Source: Mangifera indica (lineage: Eukaryota; Streptophyta; Magnoliopsida; Sapindales; Anacardiaceae). Taken from it: a stretch of DNA of 64,000 bases. Location of the stretch: NCBI RefSeq assembly GCF_011075055.1, contig NC_058151.1, positions 9,380,251 to 9,444,250 on the forward strand. Reading direction: 5' to 3'. Shown piece after piece: positions 19,600 to 32,452 of the stretch. The position numbers and the translations under genes are program-made. How positions within the stretch are numbered: the first letter of the stretch is position 1; every line of letters starts with the position of its first letter. The notes under the pieces are model-generated. The model saw only the letters and a program-made list of their open reading frames with translations, was not told where the DNA came from and did not search any database.

Positions 19600-21955
19600 A
19601 AAATTATTTCTTTTCTCTCTAAAGTCTGCAGTTCACATCACGAGTAATCATAACTTACCAATAAAAAATAACTGATATTATTTATAACTATTTTGAATCA
19701 ATAAATTATCCCTCTCTTGCTTAAAAGATTGATCGTCATATATTTCCTGCACTTGAACTAAACAATCCCAATAATTATTTTTATTATCATCAGTTCAAGT
19801 TCAATAAATTTAGTCCACATTTAAACCTATTGATACTTGTATAGACTTCAAGTTTTTCCATTAAAGAACAATAAAAAATATTTATATTAATGGACTGATC
19901 TAAAAATGAGCTGTCTGCCAAATCATATAGTCCTAAATGGCCAATCGTAGCTTATCTTGAGTATTAATAATTATCAGCTAAGCTTATAATTGAGTAATAT
20001 GATCATGATTATTCATCATAAGATTCATTTATAAACAAATTTAAGATTGATCTATGGTCTGCCATAATTTAAACTTAAATATCTTCTAATATTGAGTCCT
20101 TGTTTATTGGTTTTAAGTTTGTGATTCAGATTAAAGTTTAAGAAGCTCAATTGACTTAATTAAGCTTTTAGATACCTATTAAAAAATGGACCTCAGAGAG
20201 AAGCTTTTAGAGCTATTAAAAAAGGAGGTCAATTCTAAATAATAGCAAAATTACAGTAGTTTCAACTCTGGAGGATGAAGGAAGGAATGACGTAGTCACT
20301 TACGTGAAAGTAAACACAAAAAAAAAAAAAAAAAAATGTAACAAAGGTTGAGAGGGCTGTGATGGGATGCATAAACGAGAATATGACAACTTCATATACA
20401 GTAATGTTGGTGACATTTTTGTCCATATGTCCATATTTGTGCAGGTTGATTCAGTGTGATAACATTAGGTAAACGGAAAATTCCAAAAAATAAATAAATA
20501 AATAAATAGTCATTGGATTAGTTTGATAATATTTTTATTTCTTTGAGTAAAATATATCTATTAGTAGTTAACATCAGATCGTTTCAAAAGTTGACGCAAA
20601 AAATTTTCAACTATATTATTTATATTGATTAATATGTATATACAAAATTATGATCTCGTCTTTAATGCTTAATTAATATGCATGATTATTTATACATCAA
20701 ATCCATTTTAATTAAGATGCTACAATTATATATACAAGTATTACGAACACCCCTGATACCATTAGTTAATTATTATGTCTTTTGTAGAATTTTCTTTATT
20801 TTATGAACACCCATGATACACCTATTCTTCTAATTATTTTAAGGATAATGAATGAAAATAGCTTTTTTTTTTTTTTAAATAGAATTTATATGATATTAAC
20901 TAACACCCTAGAGATTATACCAAGATAGCAAAATAATATGTGTTTTTACCCTCATCTCTAACTTTTATTGAACCCTAGGTGCAAGTTGTCTTCTTCATCC
21001 ATAATTTCATTTAAAATTCAGTTAAAAATCAATAAAATCTGAAAACAACTTCATTTTAATGCAAATAATTAAGTATTTCATTATGTTGTTTCTTATATTT
21101 TCAAGAATTGAGTTTGAAATTTGAATATGTTTGGGGTAGGCATGATTAACTTGAAGTATGAAGAACTCTAATATTCTTTCATCAATTCTTCATCATTATT
21201 TTTAAGTTAAAAGTACAATAAAATGTTTGGTTCATTGAGTTTTGCTTAAATTTTGTTCAAAAAATGGAAGGAAATCATGGGCAGGAGAGATGGTAGAGGC
21301 AGTTGCACCAACCCTTTTTTTTTCACTCCAACTCTATAATTTTAATCAATTCTCAATTGTATTGTGGATGTGAGTCACAAATATGATTATTAACTTTATT
21401 AATATGATTTAAAGTTTTTATGCAAAATGTGAAGAAATCTTAGATAGGAGTGAATGCTCCTATTATTTATACAAGTAATTATTTCGACTTCATTTTTTTT
21501 TATCAATTTTGCATTTTGTTGAGAATCTTAATTATAAGTATGTTGTTTAACCTTTTATTTGTCTCATTTCTACATTTGTATGAAAGACTAATGTGATTTT
21601 TGTGTTAAAACTTGTGCAAAAGTAGAAGAAACCATGGGTAGGGGTAATCCAAGTAGAGTATGCGACGTAATCCCAATTATGCCTAAAGGGTTAAGCTACA
21701 AGTTTTTAAACCTTGGGGGGTGAATTTGAAATTATGAAAATATAAAGGTTTTATTGATATTGCATAAATTATGTTTTAATATATATTTTTAACATGTGGA
21801 ATCTTGTTAGATGTGTTACATTATTATTTGTTGAATATCACTATATAATACATTCTAACAATTATTATTATAACCAATCTTGTTTTGCTCATCTTGGAAA
21901 TTTTCCTTTATGAAAATAACTAAGATAGTTATTATGATTGGGTATGGGGAGCAAT
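19600..21955. other. Intergenic with three diverged repeat units
   Basis: No gene is seen to 21.9 kb. A poly(A) run lies at about 20318-20336. Three related phrases, GAAATCATGGGCAGGAG (21271), GAAATCTTAGATAGGAG (21433) and GAAACCATGGGTAGGGG (21628), suggest a very diverged repeat of about 160-195 bp just upstream of the MULE N-terminal fragment. Confidence 0.4.
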
Positions 21956-21959
21956 AGAT

Positions 21960-22330
21960 ATTCACAGATAACAATACGATGAAATATATTGGTGAAAATC
22001 AGAAAATGTTAATAATTGAACAAAAAACTACATATGAAGGATTTGTTGAGGCTTTGAGCTCTCATTTGAGAATCAATCTAAAGCAAAAGCGTATCCACAT
22101 TGCAATGAATGGTGAAAACTCAATTAATAAATTGTTGTACTAGATTCAAGATGATCATGACGTTCGATATTGTATAGCATTAGCTAGAAAAAAGAAATAA
22201 GTGACACATTTTTATATGACAATAAGTTGTAAGGAAACGAGTATAAATATTCAAGAAGAGCATTATGATGAACAACACACAAATGGACCATCCACTTCAA
22301 TGAAATTGATCACTATTGTTTGCCAATTAA
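21960..22330 (+). pseudogene. MULE N-terminal domain fragment
   Basis: The plus strand reads TTYEGFVEALSSHLRINLKQ, then IHIAMNGENSINKLL, stop, IQDDHDVRYCIALARKK. This has the pattern of the N-terminal region of plant MULE proteins (TYEEFVxxIxxxLxID ... DDxDVxxFI). No DNA-binding or catalytic part follows, and stops interrupt it. Confidence 0.4.
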
Positions 22331-22754
22331 TATGAAAATGGCATAGCCACAATGTAATTGTAGGGAATTTGGGCACTCAGACAGTGAAATATTGATTTAA
22401 AATTTTTAATAAATGATCAAACATACTGCAAAAACCCTTTTTGAATCACCTTTGTAGGATAATTAATTCACAAACATGTTATTTATACTCATTAGGTGTT
22501 TATTAAATATACTTGTATAAATAGCTCTTTTGACTTTCATTGAAGATGCAGATTACAAAGTCGCTCCTAAAACCAAGTATAGACCATGCTTTTTTGACTT
22601 TGAGGATAGTATGTGTGGTTTGTATGAAACTCATGAAAGGAAGAGAAATTCATACAAAAGGCGACTAAAGTTTTTGCACATATTAATATGCATCTGCTTG
22701 CTTTTTCTCGTGAGCAAAAAATTATTTTGTCGCTTCACTTTTTCATTTGAGAAT

Positions 22755-23557
22755 GGCCAAATGACTTATTCCCACACAAAGTATATTGTTTTCTCAAGTT
22801 CTCACCTTTTATCTTTGAAAATCCTATTTACCTACCCATGAACAGTTAAGTTTGTTAGTTTTAAGAGCAAAATCATCATTTCATATGTAATATTAAAAAT
22901 AAACTTAAATTTTATTTTCTTTCCTTCCCTAAACCCAAAAAACTAACTATTTTACCATAGGCCAAGTTTTAAAAAATGACATTTTCCCTTTAAGATTTAG
23001 TTTTCAAACTCTGATGCCATTATTGGTGGCCTCTCTCTCTCGATGCTTCTTCTCCCTTTAGTGATCTTTCTCATTTCACATGGACCTCTAGACAATGTTG
23101 ATTAAAGCTAGAAAGACTAAGACAAAGATCTCGTCTTTATTTAGAAAGACAATCATTTTCCCAAAAAAAGATGAGGAAGACGCTCGTCTTCGTCTGAAAG
23201 ATGAAGAGCTTTGCCTTCTTGATAAAGCTCTTGATCTTCCCAACTTCAATCAAAATCTATCAGAGGTCTAGATGAGAGGAGAAAAATGGTCGAAGGAGAG
23301 AAAGAGTTCGTAGGTCACCAATGATGGTACTGAAGTTTGAAAACTAAACTCTAGGGGAGAAAATGTTATTTTTTAAAACCTGGTACAAGGTGAAATAGTT
23401 AGTTTTTAGGGTTTAGGGGAAAAAATGAGATACAATTTTAAAGGGTTAGAGTTTCGTTAACTTTAACTATTTATGAGTAAGCAAATGAGATTTTAAAAGT
23501 TAAAAGGTAAAAACTTGGAAAAACAACATACTTTGGGTGGAAATAAATCCTTTGGCC
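22755..23557. mobile_element. Complete 803-bp MULE-type non-autonomous element with 9-bp TSD
   Basis: The left end starts GGCCAAATGACTTATTCCC and the right end, reverse-complemented, starts GGCCAAAGGATTTATTTCC. Inverted similarity continues inward for roughly 280 bp on each side; for example CCCTAAACCCAAAAAACTAAC at about 22927 pairs with its inverse at about 23405. The flanks carry a perfect 9-bp duplication TTTGAGAAT at 22746-22754 and 23558-23566. Long TIRs plus a 9-bp TSD are diagnostic for the Mutator superfamily. There is no coding capacity. The centre is rich in GAAGA/TCTTC. Confidence 0.85.
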
Positions 23558-23619
23558 TTTGAGAATCATTCACATAACATGCATATATATAGATATACTT
23601 ATACAGACCCCACCCGTGT

Positions 23620-24535
23620 GGGTTTTATATAGGTTGCTATATATTTATTTTACTTTTATTTAATCTTATGGTTGACATGAAATTATGAATTACTTTCTCA
23701 CATACAACCCTAGGTACTCAAGATTATTTTACTTTAGTCCTTAAGTATCATAACATATATTTTCAGGTCTGAAGGTCTTTCCAAGACTGAAAACCCTTAA
23801 TTTGGAATATAGATTGAATCTAAATTAGATTCAACTAAAAAAAATCTTGTACCTCTACAGTTTGATAAACTTCTTTTTGTATGTGACTCATAAGTTCTCC
23901 ACTAAGTTGGTAGTGGTTGGATTAGTGTCGAGCTTTCGACCTAATGTCTATCAACACACAGATCAAGAGCAGCCTCTAGCAAGACATCATAACTACCTAA
24001 TTAGTGAAGTGTCAACATATAACTTCTTAACCTGTCAGTGATACAGTTGCTCATATAATTTGATCCTTTTGTCATACAATATTTTTTTGAGACTAATTTA
24101 TAGATAAAGTGTCTCTCTGAAAAAAATATAAGACTAAGCATCAACTTAATCTCACTATAGTTATAGGTTTGATTGGTTATTGTCATCTGTTAAGAGACTC
24201 TAATTGAGATATCAACTCTCATGGTCGAGAGTAAAAAACCTTTGTTGATCCACAATGACCTTTATACAAATCCTAATATAGCCAATCATCACCTTTCTAG
24301 CAATCTTTTAACTATAGTACATTGGACTTATGTTAAACCATATCGATCTTTACATACGGTCTAATGAACTCAAGTGTTGATCCCTTCATCATAATTCAAC
24401 TATTCTTAGGACATTTGTCTGAGCATATATTAATATGTTTTATAGACAAAAAATGTCATAGGAAATTACAAATATGACATTTATTAATGAACTTGTATTG
24501 TCATAGGGATTGGCTCTAAGGCACCAACCCCAACA
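23620..24535 (-). mobile_element. Copia LTR (3' LTR of the minus-strand relic)
   Basis: On the minus strand the LTR begins TGTTGGGGTTGGTGCC at 24535 directly after a copia-type polypurine tract (GGTGGGAGAT at 24536-24545). The far end is not defined; 23620 is an estimate because no target duplication or clear CA terminus could be fixed. Confidence 0.5.
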
Positions 24536-27500
24536 ATCTCCCACCTGCACTATAGCCAATCATCAAAGCAAACAACATCAGATAACTGCACGCTTCCATC
24601 ACTATTTTTACTACAATAAAGTAGTCATTGATACAATTTGTCCATTGAGTTTTTCCAAAGGTTAACTAACCTTTCTTCTTGTCAATCATTGTTGTGAAAT
24701 TGTCAGAATATGCAATTAGACCATTTAGTGAAACCATGACTTCATAAAAATATTTGTTTGGTACTAATAGTACAAAATCAATGATGCTAAAAGTCAATTT
24801 TATAATCTAATATGTCTTTTAAGACATTGCATTTTGAATGCCTCATACTTGGCTCTCAATGTATAATTGATTCAACATATATATAATTTATCCTTTTGAA
24901 TTGATATTCATTTTTTTCAGCCTCATTTGTCTTATGTCATTGTTCCTCATTTAGTGACTTTATCTTTCATGATCTTAAGAACTATCTATATTCCTTTTAA
25001 AGAATTTAAGGATATTTCTTAGTGTGTCATCTAATGACACTTATTTGGATACAATTGATATTTCTAAAAGATTGAGATATTAATTTTGAGTGTATATTAT
25101 GATACTTATGATCATTCTAACAATTGAAGCTAATAAAAATCTAATAATCTTTGTCTCTCAATATATGTGTTTAATGACACATAATCTAAGAGTGACATAT
25201 ATCATCATGATGAAAGAGAATCGATCAGATTATTATTTAGTGAATCCTTTCAACCTTTATTTGTTATAAACATTCCAACTTAAACTTAGTAGTTTATATG
25301 ATTTACAATAATATATCAAGTGATGATATGGACTACTTAGTTTAAATTTTTTTACAAAGAATTATTAGTTTATCTAATTCTTATGCTAGCTACAAATATG
25401 ACATTTAATTATGATATATCTATCATCATGTAGATATACAATGTCAAAATTGTTATTGTACTCCTACTTGATTTTGTATATGGATATCATATTCATCTTA
25501 AGAAAACCAAAAGATTTTATGGTTTTATTTGTATGAATATATCTAGATTCCAAAGTTCACATAAATTCTTAAATAGAACTTATCAACTTGCATACTTGAC
25601 TAATTCCTTTTCAAGGTTAATACCAGTGATTGTGATATGATCACAACTATTTTAGGTTTCATTCATTGGAGGTGCTCTTGACAATTAATTGTGAAACTTT
25701 TAGTGGTATGTAGCAACTATAAGCGTATCTAGATTTTAGCATCACTTAGAGATGTTAGATTTTAACGTTACAAATGACCGGTGCATTTATCAAAAACTAT
25801 GAGAATTTTAATTCTTATAAACTCATAATGCACCTCATCATTCCTATATGATTATGTATACATAGGCTGATTACCCATTTTCTTTTTAAGAAATGAGTAA
25901 TATATGTTGTGATGTTCAACCATTTTTCAATGTTACATCATGTATTTTATGTCTATCTTTCCTACGAGCTAGAACTTGGTTAAATTTTGTTATCATCCCA
26001 CTTGTTCTTTAGAGAATGATGTTTAAAAGAATCTTCTAAAACAAATTTTAAAATTTGTCTGATACTGGTAATACTTTTAAATAACTTTAGAATATCACAC
26101 AAGATAATTTATTTTATATATGATTCAACTAACTCAAGTTAATTGCATAACATTAGTGTCACTACCATTGTTAAATAAGTCATTAGACTTCAATCTAATG
26201 CATATAATACATATAAAATGTGTTATACATACAGACATAAATGTGGGTTACAATCTCTAAGGTATTACCATTTGTCTTATGTATTCACCTTCTTGGTTAA
26301 ACTTGAGTTATTGAATACATGTGTTAACAAATTCTTTATTTCATTCTTAAATTCCTTGAATTTTTTCAAGTTATAAAGATTTGTATTTCTAAAAATCTAC
26401 AAATTATATTTATTGGAATTTCCAATTAATCAAATGAAATTCAAAATTTATTGTGTTCACCATTAACTGTTAGTTATCATTATTTAGATGAAATTCAACA
26501 GTTGGATGATGCTCCCACTGAAAACAATGAAAGGTTAACATGGTCGCCTTTGTCTTAAAGACATAACCAATATCCATTATTTGACAAAAATCAAATGAAT
26601 CAAAATTTTAGCCATGACTTAGTCTTTCATGTCATTTGATGCAACATTGTTTAATAGTCATCATTAAGACAATGTTCAACAGTTGAGTAATACTCTTACT
26701 AAAGTTATTAAAAGGTCGATGTAGTCATCTTTGTCTTTCACAGACATAACTAGAATTCATTACTAAAAAAAAATTGAGTAACTCAAAATACTAGCCATAA
26801 ATAAGTCCTTGATGTGTCAAATTATTTGTCTTTATACAATTGAGAATTCTTGAAATAATAATAGTTTTAACTCTTATAGAAGTTTTATTTTTGAAAGGTA
26901 TTGCAACTAGTTTTTATTTCTTTTCATCTTGATTATAGGCTAGAATGAATACATAGATCCTACAGCTAATATGGCATGTACGTGCCATATTTCCAACTTG
27001 TAAGTCAACATCTTCTCTTAGCAAGCATCCATTATGCCTCGACTCTTATTAAATCTTTTGTTAAGTAATGCAAGATTTTAAGAAAAAGTTCAATTCTCAA
27101 TCTTACATGAAGTTGAAGACTCAGTCTTCTTTCTTTTGTTAGCTATAAGTTTTTGCAGCATTAGCTCTAGTGGTCAAGCTTACCATATCGAAAGTGAATT
27201 ACCTAACTTTTGCTAACCACACCATTATAAGGGTTTACTGTGATTTGAGGTATTAACTAAGATTCAGAATTCAGCTTGATCTTAGCTTTACTTCTTTCTT
27301 TTCAAACTAGTTTCGACATGTTTAGCCATTCTAATGTGTTTATTAACATTTACCACCATCTTTATCAAAAATTTAGTGGATTATCCCTTGTTATCATTTA
27401 AAAAGTCCATAATGAACTTAGTTTAAGATCAGACAGAGACGAGATAACAAGGTTAAAGACTATGTTATTTGTCATACATGAGTATCGAGTTTTGGCCCTT

Positions 27501-27960
27501 TTAATCAATTTAATTATCTTTAAACATATGAGTTCCAATCTCTACTCCATCATCTATTTTTTGATTAAAGATTTCCTTCGTTACTTGATATCACTCTTAA
27601 TAAGCATGACCTTGAAGATCTTGCACAAATGATCAATTATATCTTTATTAGATAAACCAATTGTTTGCATATCAGGAGTCAAGGAAGATAATATGATGCT
27701 CGATGCAAGTTTTGCATCATACTCGTGTTTCTTGAAAGCATCAAATTTCTTCCTTTCGGCACCAAGTTTGGGTACAACAAGTAATTCTTGTATGACAACA
27801 TATAAGATTTTTCTCTCTTCTAGTGCAATCCATAAATGTCGATACTACTCAAGATATTTTGCATCCAATCCAAACTTTTTTTTTCAAATATCTTTTCAAT
27901 TGTTGGGTCAAGTGTTAAGTGGACTTGGTAGTTTGTGTTATCAAATCGTGTTTGTACTGT
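24536..27960 (-). mobile_element. Degenerate Ty1-copia internal region
   Basis: From right to left on the minus strand I recognise gag pieces: LDWMQN near 27875, FDAFKKHEYDAKLASSIILS and LTPDMQ near 27730-27650, then LKIIKLIKRAKT near 27520. A gag-pre-integrase-like DVDLQVGN follows near 27020, and the polypurine tract lies at 24536. No frame over 90 codons survives. Reverse transcriptase was not recognised, so a large part is deleted or too decayed. The 5' LTR is missing: the dispersed repeat at 27968 begins where it would be expected. Confidence 0.55.
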
Positions 27961-27967
27961 GTTAGTT

Positions 27968-29085
27968 TGATTTTCGAGTTAAAGATCCTAAACCTTAATC
28001 CAACTTAAATAGAATCGTCTCAAAATTTTTCAATCCTAAACTGAAGTAAAATATTTTCATGTTGATCTGACTTAATTCAAATTAACCTAACTATATAATA
28101 AGTAAACTCATATCACAACACAACATGTGATGACATGATTTGTTACCAAACAACACACTTTGTCAAATGTCAAGAAGTAACACGATTTGTTACAAAATAA
28201 TACACGAAGAGACATTTTGACATGAAAATACATTTTTTCAATAAAAAATTGTTCTATTTCAAGTTAATACTAATAGTTTATTTACTATTTTTTTATGATC
28301 AATTATGGGGATAAAAACAGAATATCATAAGCATAAACCTAAAAAAGTTTACAACTTCAACTTTAAAATAATGCAATTGATAACTGACGAAATTAACAAG
28401 TACTTATCAAATATTTAAAAAATTTATTTTTCATTCCATATAATGAATGTGACTATCATAAATATTAAAACTATTAACAAATATATAAATATGACACACC
28501 AAACATAATAAGTTCAATTCAATGATATCTATAATACACCAACAAAAAGAATAAATGACAAATAGCTTTTTTACAAATCTTCCAAAAAGAGTTATTACAT
28601 TAGAATGAATGTCTTTAGTAGAAGATGATGAAATTTTGCCAAAAGGCATAAGACTAACTCCTTCAAGTAGATATCCAAAATTTACCCAAAAAAAAAACAA
28701 ATATCCAACTAACTTATAGAATGTTTCAAAAAGTCTTGGATGAATGATACAGATTTGGTGTTTGGTGATGTAATGTCAATTCCTTTGTTGATTTGAATTA
28801 GAGAATAGAGATTATATGAATTGAAACTCTTTCTGTCAACTAAAAAAAATAAAGAATATTGGAGATTTTTCTTGATATCATGTTATACAATATTTTTTCA
28901 AAATTTTCGAGTTGGCTTCATGTCAAACTAAATCTGGCCCAATTTTTAAAGGTCAACCCTAACACAACCCAAGCTACTTTTTGTATTACAAATCATAACT
29001 CTAACCTGGTTTTTTTTTGTATCGTATCATCTCAGATTAATGGGTTGTGTCAAATTTTGTCAGGTTTAATGTTAAGCCTATTCTA
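27968..29085 (+). repeat. Unnamed dispersed repeat, copy A
   Basis: About 1.1 kb is collinear with 41845-42553 plus 43913-44225, same orientation, with many substitutions. Shared landmarks in order are TTAATACTAATAGTTTATTTA, ACTTTAAAATAATGCAATTGA, ACATAATAAGTT, AAAAGAGTTATTA and AGTTGGCTTC. There is no coding capacity. GTGTCA-containing ends in opposite directions hint at subterminal inverted repeats, as in non-autonomous DNA transposons, but no target duplication was found. Confidence 0.65.
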
Positions 29086-29089
29086 CAAA

Positions 29090-29803
29090 ACAAAAGTAAA
29101 GTAATCTTTTAGTTTTTATATTTATTTAATGTGGTCTTTTATCAAATAAATACTCTTACTATTTTTATTCAAGTCAACAACCCTCTCTATTTGACTCAAG
29201 AAATCCCAAGGGACTTTCTAATAAGCTAAGATCCCACTAAATTAATTTTCTATTTTGCTTTGGTGAACAAGTTCAAATTAACTAATTAGGTAGGTCAATC
29301 AAACCAATAAAAAAAATCCACACTCTCTAATTCAATAGTTATGCATGGACCAATTGTGAGATATCAATTGTGATTCTCGATTTCAGTAGAGTGGATATTA
29401 CATATCACCTATGCAACGATAATTGCATGTCCCTAACTTTGCCTGTAATATATTTTCACTTTTGTTTTGGCAAACAAGCTAGGTGTACTAGTTAAGTCAA
29501 CCTCAATATGAACAATTATTTGATCTTTTATCTGGTAGAAGTATACCCTTAACTTTGGTGAATAAAGTTCTGATTAATAAGGTTCTAATGAATAGGGGCT
29601 TGCCTTAAGGCATTATATTAGAAGACATTTGGTTAGTTTTGACTTAATATATTTAAGGGATTTTTTATGTTCTCACAAATTTTAGTTATTTAGCATGTGA
29701 GGTGATTATTCGGAAAAATAAAATATAACATGCATACTACAACATAAATTAAACATGTTGGTATACAACTTTAACTAATGTAAATACCCTCAACCTAGGT
29801 ATG
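29090..29803. other. Intergenic, nothing recognised
   Basis: AT-rich sequence with no recognisable gene or repeat structure; it ends at the gypsy-type LTR boundary at 29804. Confidence 0.4.
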
Positions 29804-31338
29804 TGTAACATCCCACACTGGAAACGGACCCTTAATGGTAATTAATTTATTTATTTAATTTTTTTTTTAAATAATGATAACCATCAAATACAATTTGATG
29901 TTTATGAGAAATCATCACATAATACTTATTGGAATACAAAGAAAATGTGCCAAAATGTCTCAATGTAAAATTCAGTGAATATAAATAAAATAACTATAGC
30001 CAAAGCGTAGTTCAATATGCTGATCCACTCGCCTCCCCGCTTGCCTCGTTTTTTTTTCCTACCTGCAACACCCCCAAAATAAATATATAAATTGTAAAAT
30101 TCAGTAGACCTTTTTAATAAATCTGATATTTCATATGGATATTTTCAACGGAATCTCACCGTCACACCCATCTTGGATGTACCCTACTGGACACCCGTCT
30201 CAGGTGCCTCTTATGTCATCATATCGGGGGATCCATCTTAAATACCTCTAACTGCATACTCCTCAATTTCAAACATCTATCACAGATGTTGTTTACATCA
30301 TTATCACAAAATTAGTTAATAAAAATTTTTCTTTTTTTCATTAACTGAAACCGTGACGTCTCATCAAATGGTTCAAACATTCACAATATCAGGACGTCTC
30401 ATCCACTGATATCCAATTCTTAGCATATGCCAATTTTAATCATGCAATCCAGCTCATGATGATGATTCATCCAAAGAGATAAATCATACATTTAATACTA
30501 AAAAAAAATCCGGCACAATTAGCCACTCAAAATTTTCCACCACTTCATGACAAATAGGCATGCGGATTATTACTGGAATTTTAGATACACACATGCCAAT
30601 GCAGCTAAAAATAAAGTCTAATGCATGCTGTAATATTTTCATCTATAACCAGCGACAGAGATTCTACCTTTAAGCCAAACGACGAAAGTTTTAACCTTTA
30701 CCAGGTGTGTATACCGTACGTTTAACATGCAAGATGTAATTCTGGGCAGTGCGTCATTTTTGCCGAGAAACTCTAAAAAATTTCTGATTTGGAAAGACAT
30801 CCATGTTTACAAAATCCTTTATTCTCTTCTGTTTTTTTTTTTCTTTTAAGCGTCTATCCTAAAATCCTCACTTTCCATCGTCATGGAAATCAAAAGAAAA
30901 CCTCAACAGCATAATCATACATATGTATACAAAAATCATAATCACAGAAAATTATTGCAATAAGAGATATAGACAGCCTACGTTTCTTTCTTCTTTTTTT
31001 TTTCTGGAAACCATTCACGGATTTTCTTTCTTTGTATGTCTAACCACCAAATCACATTCCATCAATTCATACAACGATTATTTCAATAATTATATTGTAA
31101 CCCATCATCACCGCTTAATTAATTCTGAATTCCTGTATGCATGCGTACACTTAATCTTTTTACATATATATAAAGAATATACTTATATAATCATAATAAC
31201 TAAAACATTTGGAAACACTTATATATATATATAAACACGCATAAAAAATATCAACTACTTTCACAGGTTATAGATGCAGTAGGAAAGGGTGGTTCAAAAG
31301 CCTACCTCTCCCCCAGCGATGACGTCTGTCTTTGCGTG

Positions 31339-31879
31339 TGTAATATTTATTTAAAAACTATAAGGGCAGTAAGAATTAGAGCTTAAGGATGCATGGGTCA
31401 TTTAATTTAGTAAGTGAGGGCAGTGTGGTAATTTTGTTGGGTGTTCACTTGTGTTGACCTAAGTATATAAGTATTATATTTGGCCGACTATTGGAAATAT
31501 AGAGAGAAAGGGAGGCATGAGGTTGTTGTATATTTCTTTCTTTAGTGTGTGTGTCTTGTGGCTATTGTGTGGCTGAGTTTGCTCTCTGAGTTCGATCGAC
31601 AGTGTCTCTACGGTGAAGTCAGGTTCTCTTTGACTTTGTATTACCGTGTATTTGCTTGTATATTGTTTTGATGTATAGTGAGAGATCCGTGTGTTTGTAT
31701 ATTGTAAATCGAACTTGATATTAATGGATTTGACTAGAGGAACACCTCTACCTTGGATGTAGGATTTCATTTACGAGATTCGAACCAAGTAAATCGTGTT
31801 GTTATATTTTTTTCTATTTTTCGCTGCTATATTATTCGGATCGGATAATCTCGGTGTTCGGTAATATAAATCTATAACA
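31339..31879 (+). repeat. Copia 5' LTR
   Basis: TG...CA-bounded LTR. Compared with the 3' copy it has an extra 11 bp (GGCTATTGTGT region near 31557) and about 7% substitutions. A TATATAA box lies at 31464-31470, the expected promoter element. Confidence 0.93.
31464..31470 (+). promoter_or_regulatory. TATA box in the copia 5' LTR
   Basis: TATATAAG lies 125 nt into the LTR and is conserved in the 3' LTR at 35823-35829, consistent with the U3 promoter. Confidence 0.5.
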
Positions 31880-31881
31880 AG

Positions 31882-31893
31882 TGGTATCAGAGC
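31882..31893 (+). other. Copia primer binding site, tRNA-iMet
   Basis: TGGTATCAGAGC, 2 nt after the LTR, is complementary to the 3' end of plant initiator tRNA-Met. It is intact here; the gypsy element at 62170 carries a damaged version. Confidence 0.9.
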
Positions 31894-32165
31894 CACAAAA
31901 GATTTTTTTGATCTGTGATCTTGTGACCTATTTTCATTTCTTTTCCGTTTATATTCGATTGCTTGTGTATATCTTGAGGCGTGTTTGGTCTTCATGCTTT
32001 GCAATATATTCTGGTGAAATATATGTTTTATGTCTCTTGATATATGTGAATATATTTCGGAAAGATTATGTTCTTGTTGTGAGCACTTTACTTTCTTGGT
32101 ACTGTTGTATTTTCTTTTGGTACTTGTAGGATTAAAGAAACTAAAAGAAAAAGAAAAAGAACATA

Positions 32166-32442
32166 ATGGGGTCAACAAGACTGAAAATAGAACAGTTTAA
32201 TGGAAAAAATGATTTTAATATTTGGAGGAAAAAGATGAGGATTGTTTTGGTGCATCAAAAGGTGTGCAAAGGCCTTAAAGGGTGTAGATGTTTTACCTTC
32301 TGATATGACAGAATCTCAGAAGGCTGAGGTACTTGAAACTGTTTATAGCTTGCTTATTTTACATCTATCTGATAATGTTCTAAGACAAGTTGATGATATT
32401 AATACTGTTGTAAAATTATGGTTGAAGCTTGAAACTGCTTGA
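32166..32442 (+). pseudogene. Copia gag remnant
   Basis: ATG at 32166 opens a frame reading KIEQFNGKNDFNIWRKKM, the conserved start of copia gag. A frameshift near 32265 moves the coding into the frame of 32242-32442 (LPSDMTESQKAEVLETVYSL, LSDNV). The frame ends at a stop at 32440, and the rest of gag with the CCHC zinc knuckle is missing: about 10 nt later the sequence is already close to protease. Confidence 0.8.
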
Positions 32443-32452
32443 TGGCTATGAC

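Noticed and set aside
22530..22841. 103-residue plus-strand frame
   Set aside because: It overlaps the left TIR of the MULE-type element and has no family resemblance.
31474..32178. Minus-strand frames of 98 and 135 residues
   Set aside because: They lie antisense in the copia LTR and leader; no coding evidence.
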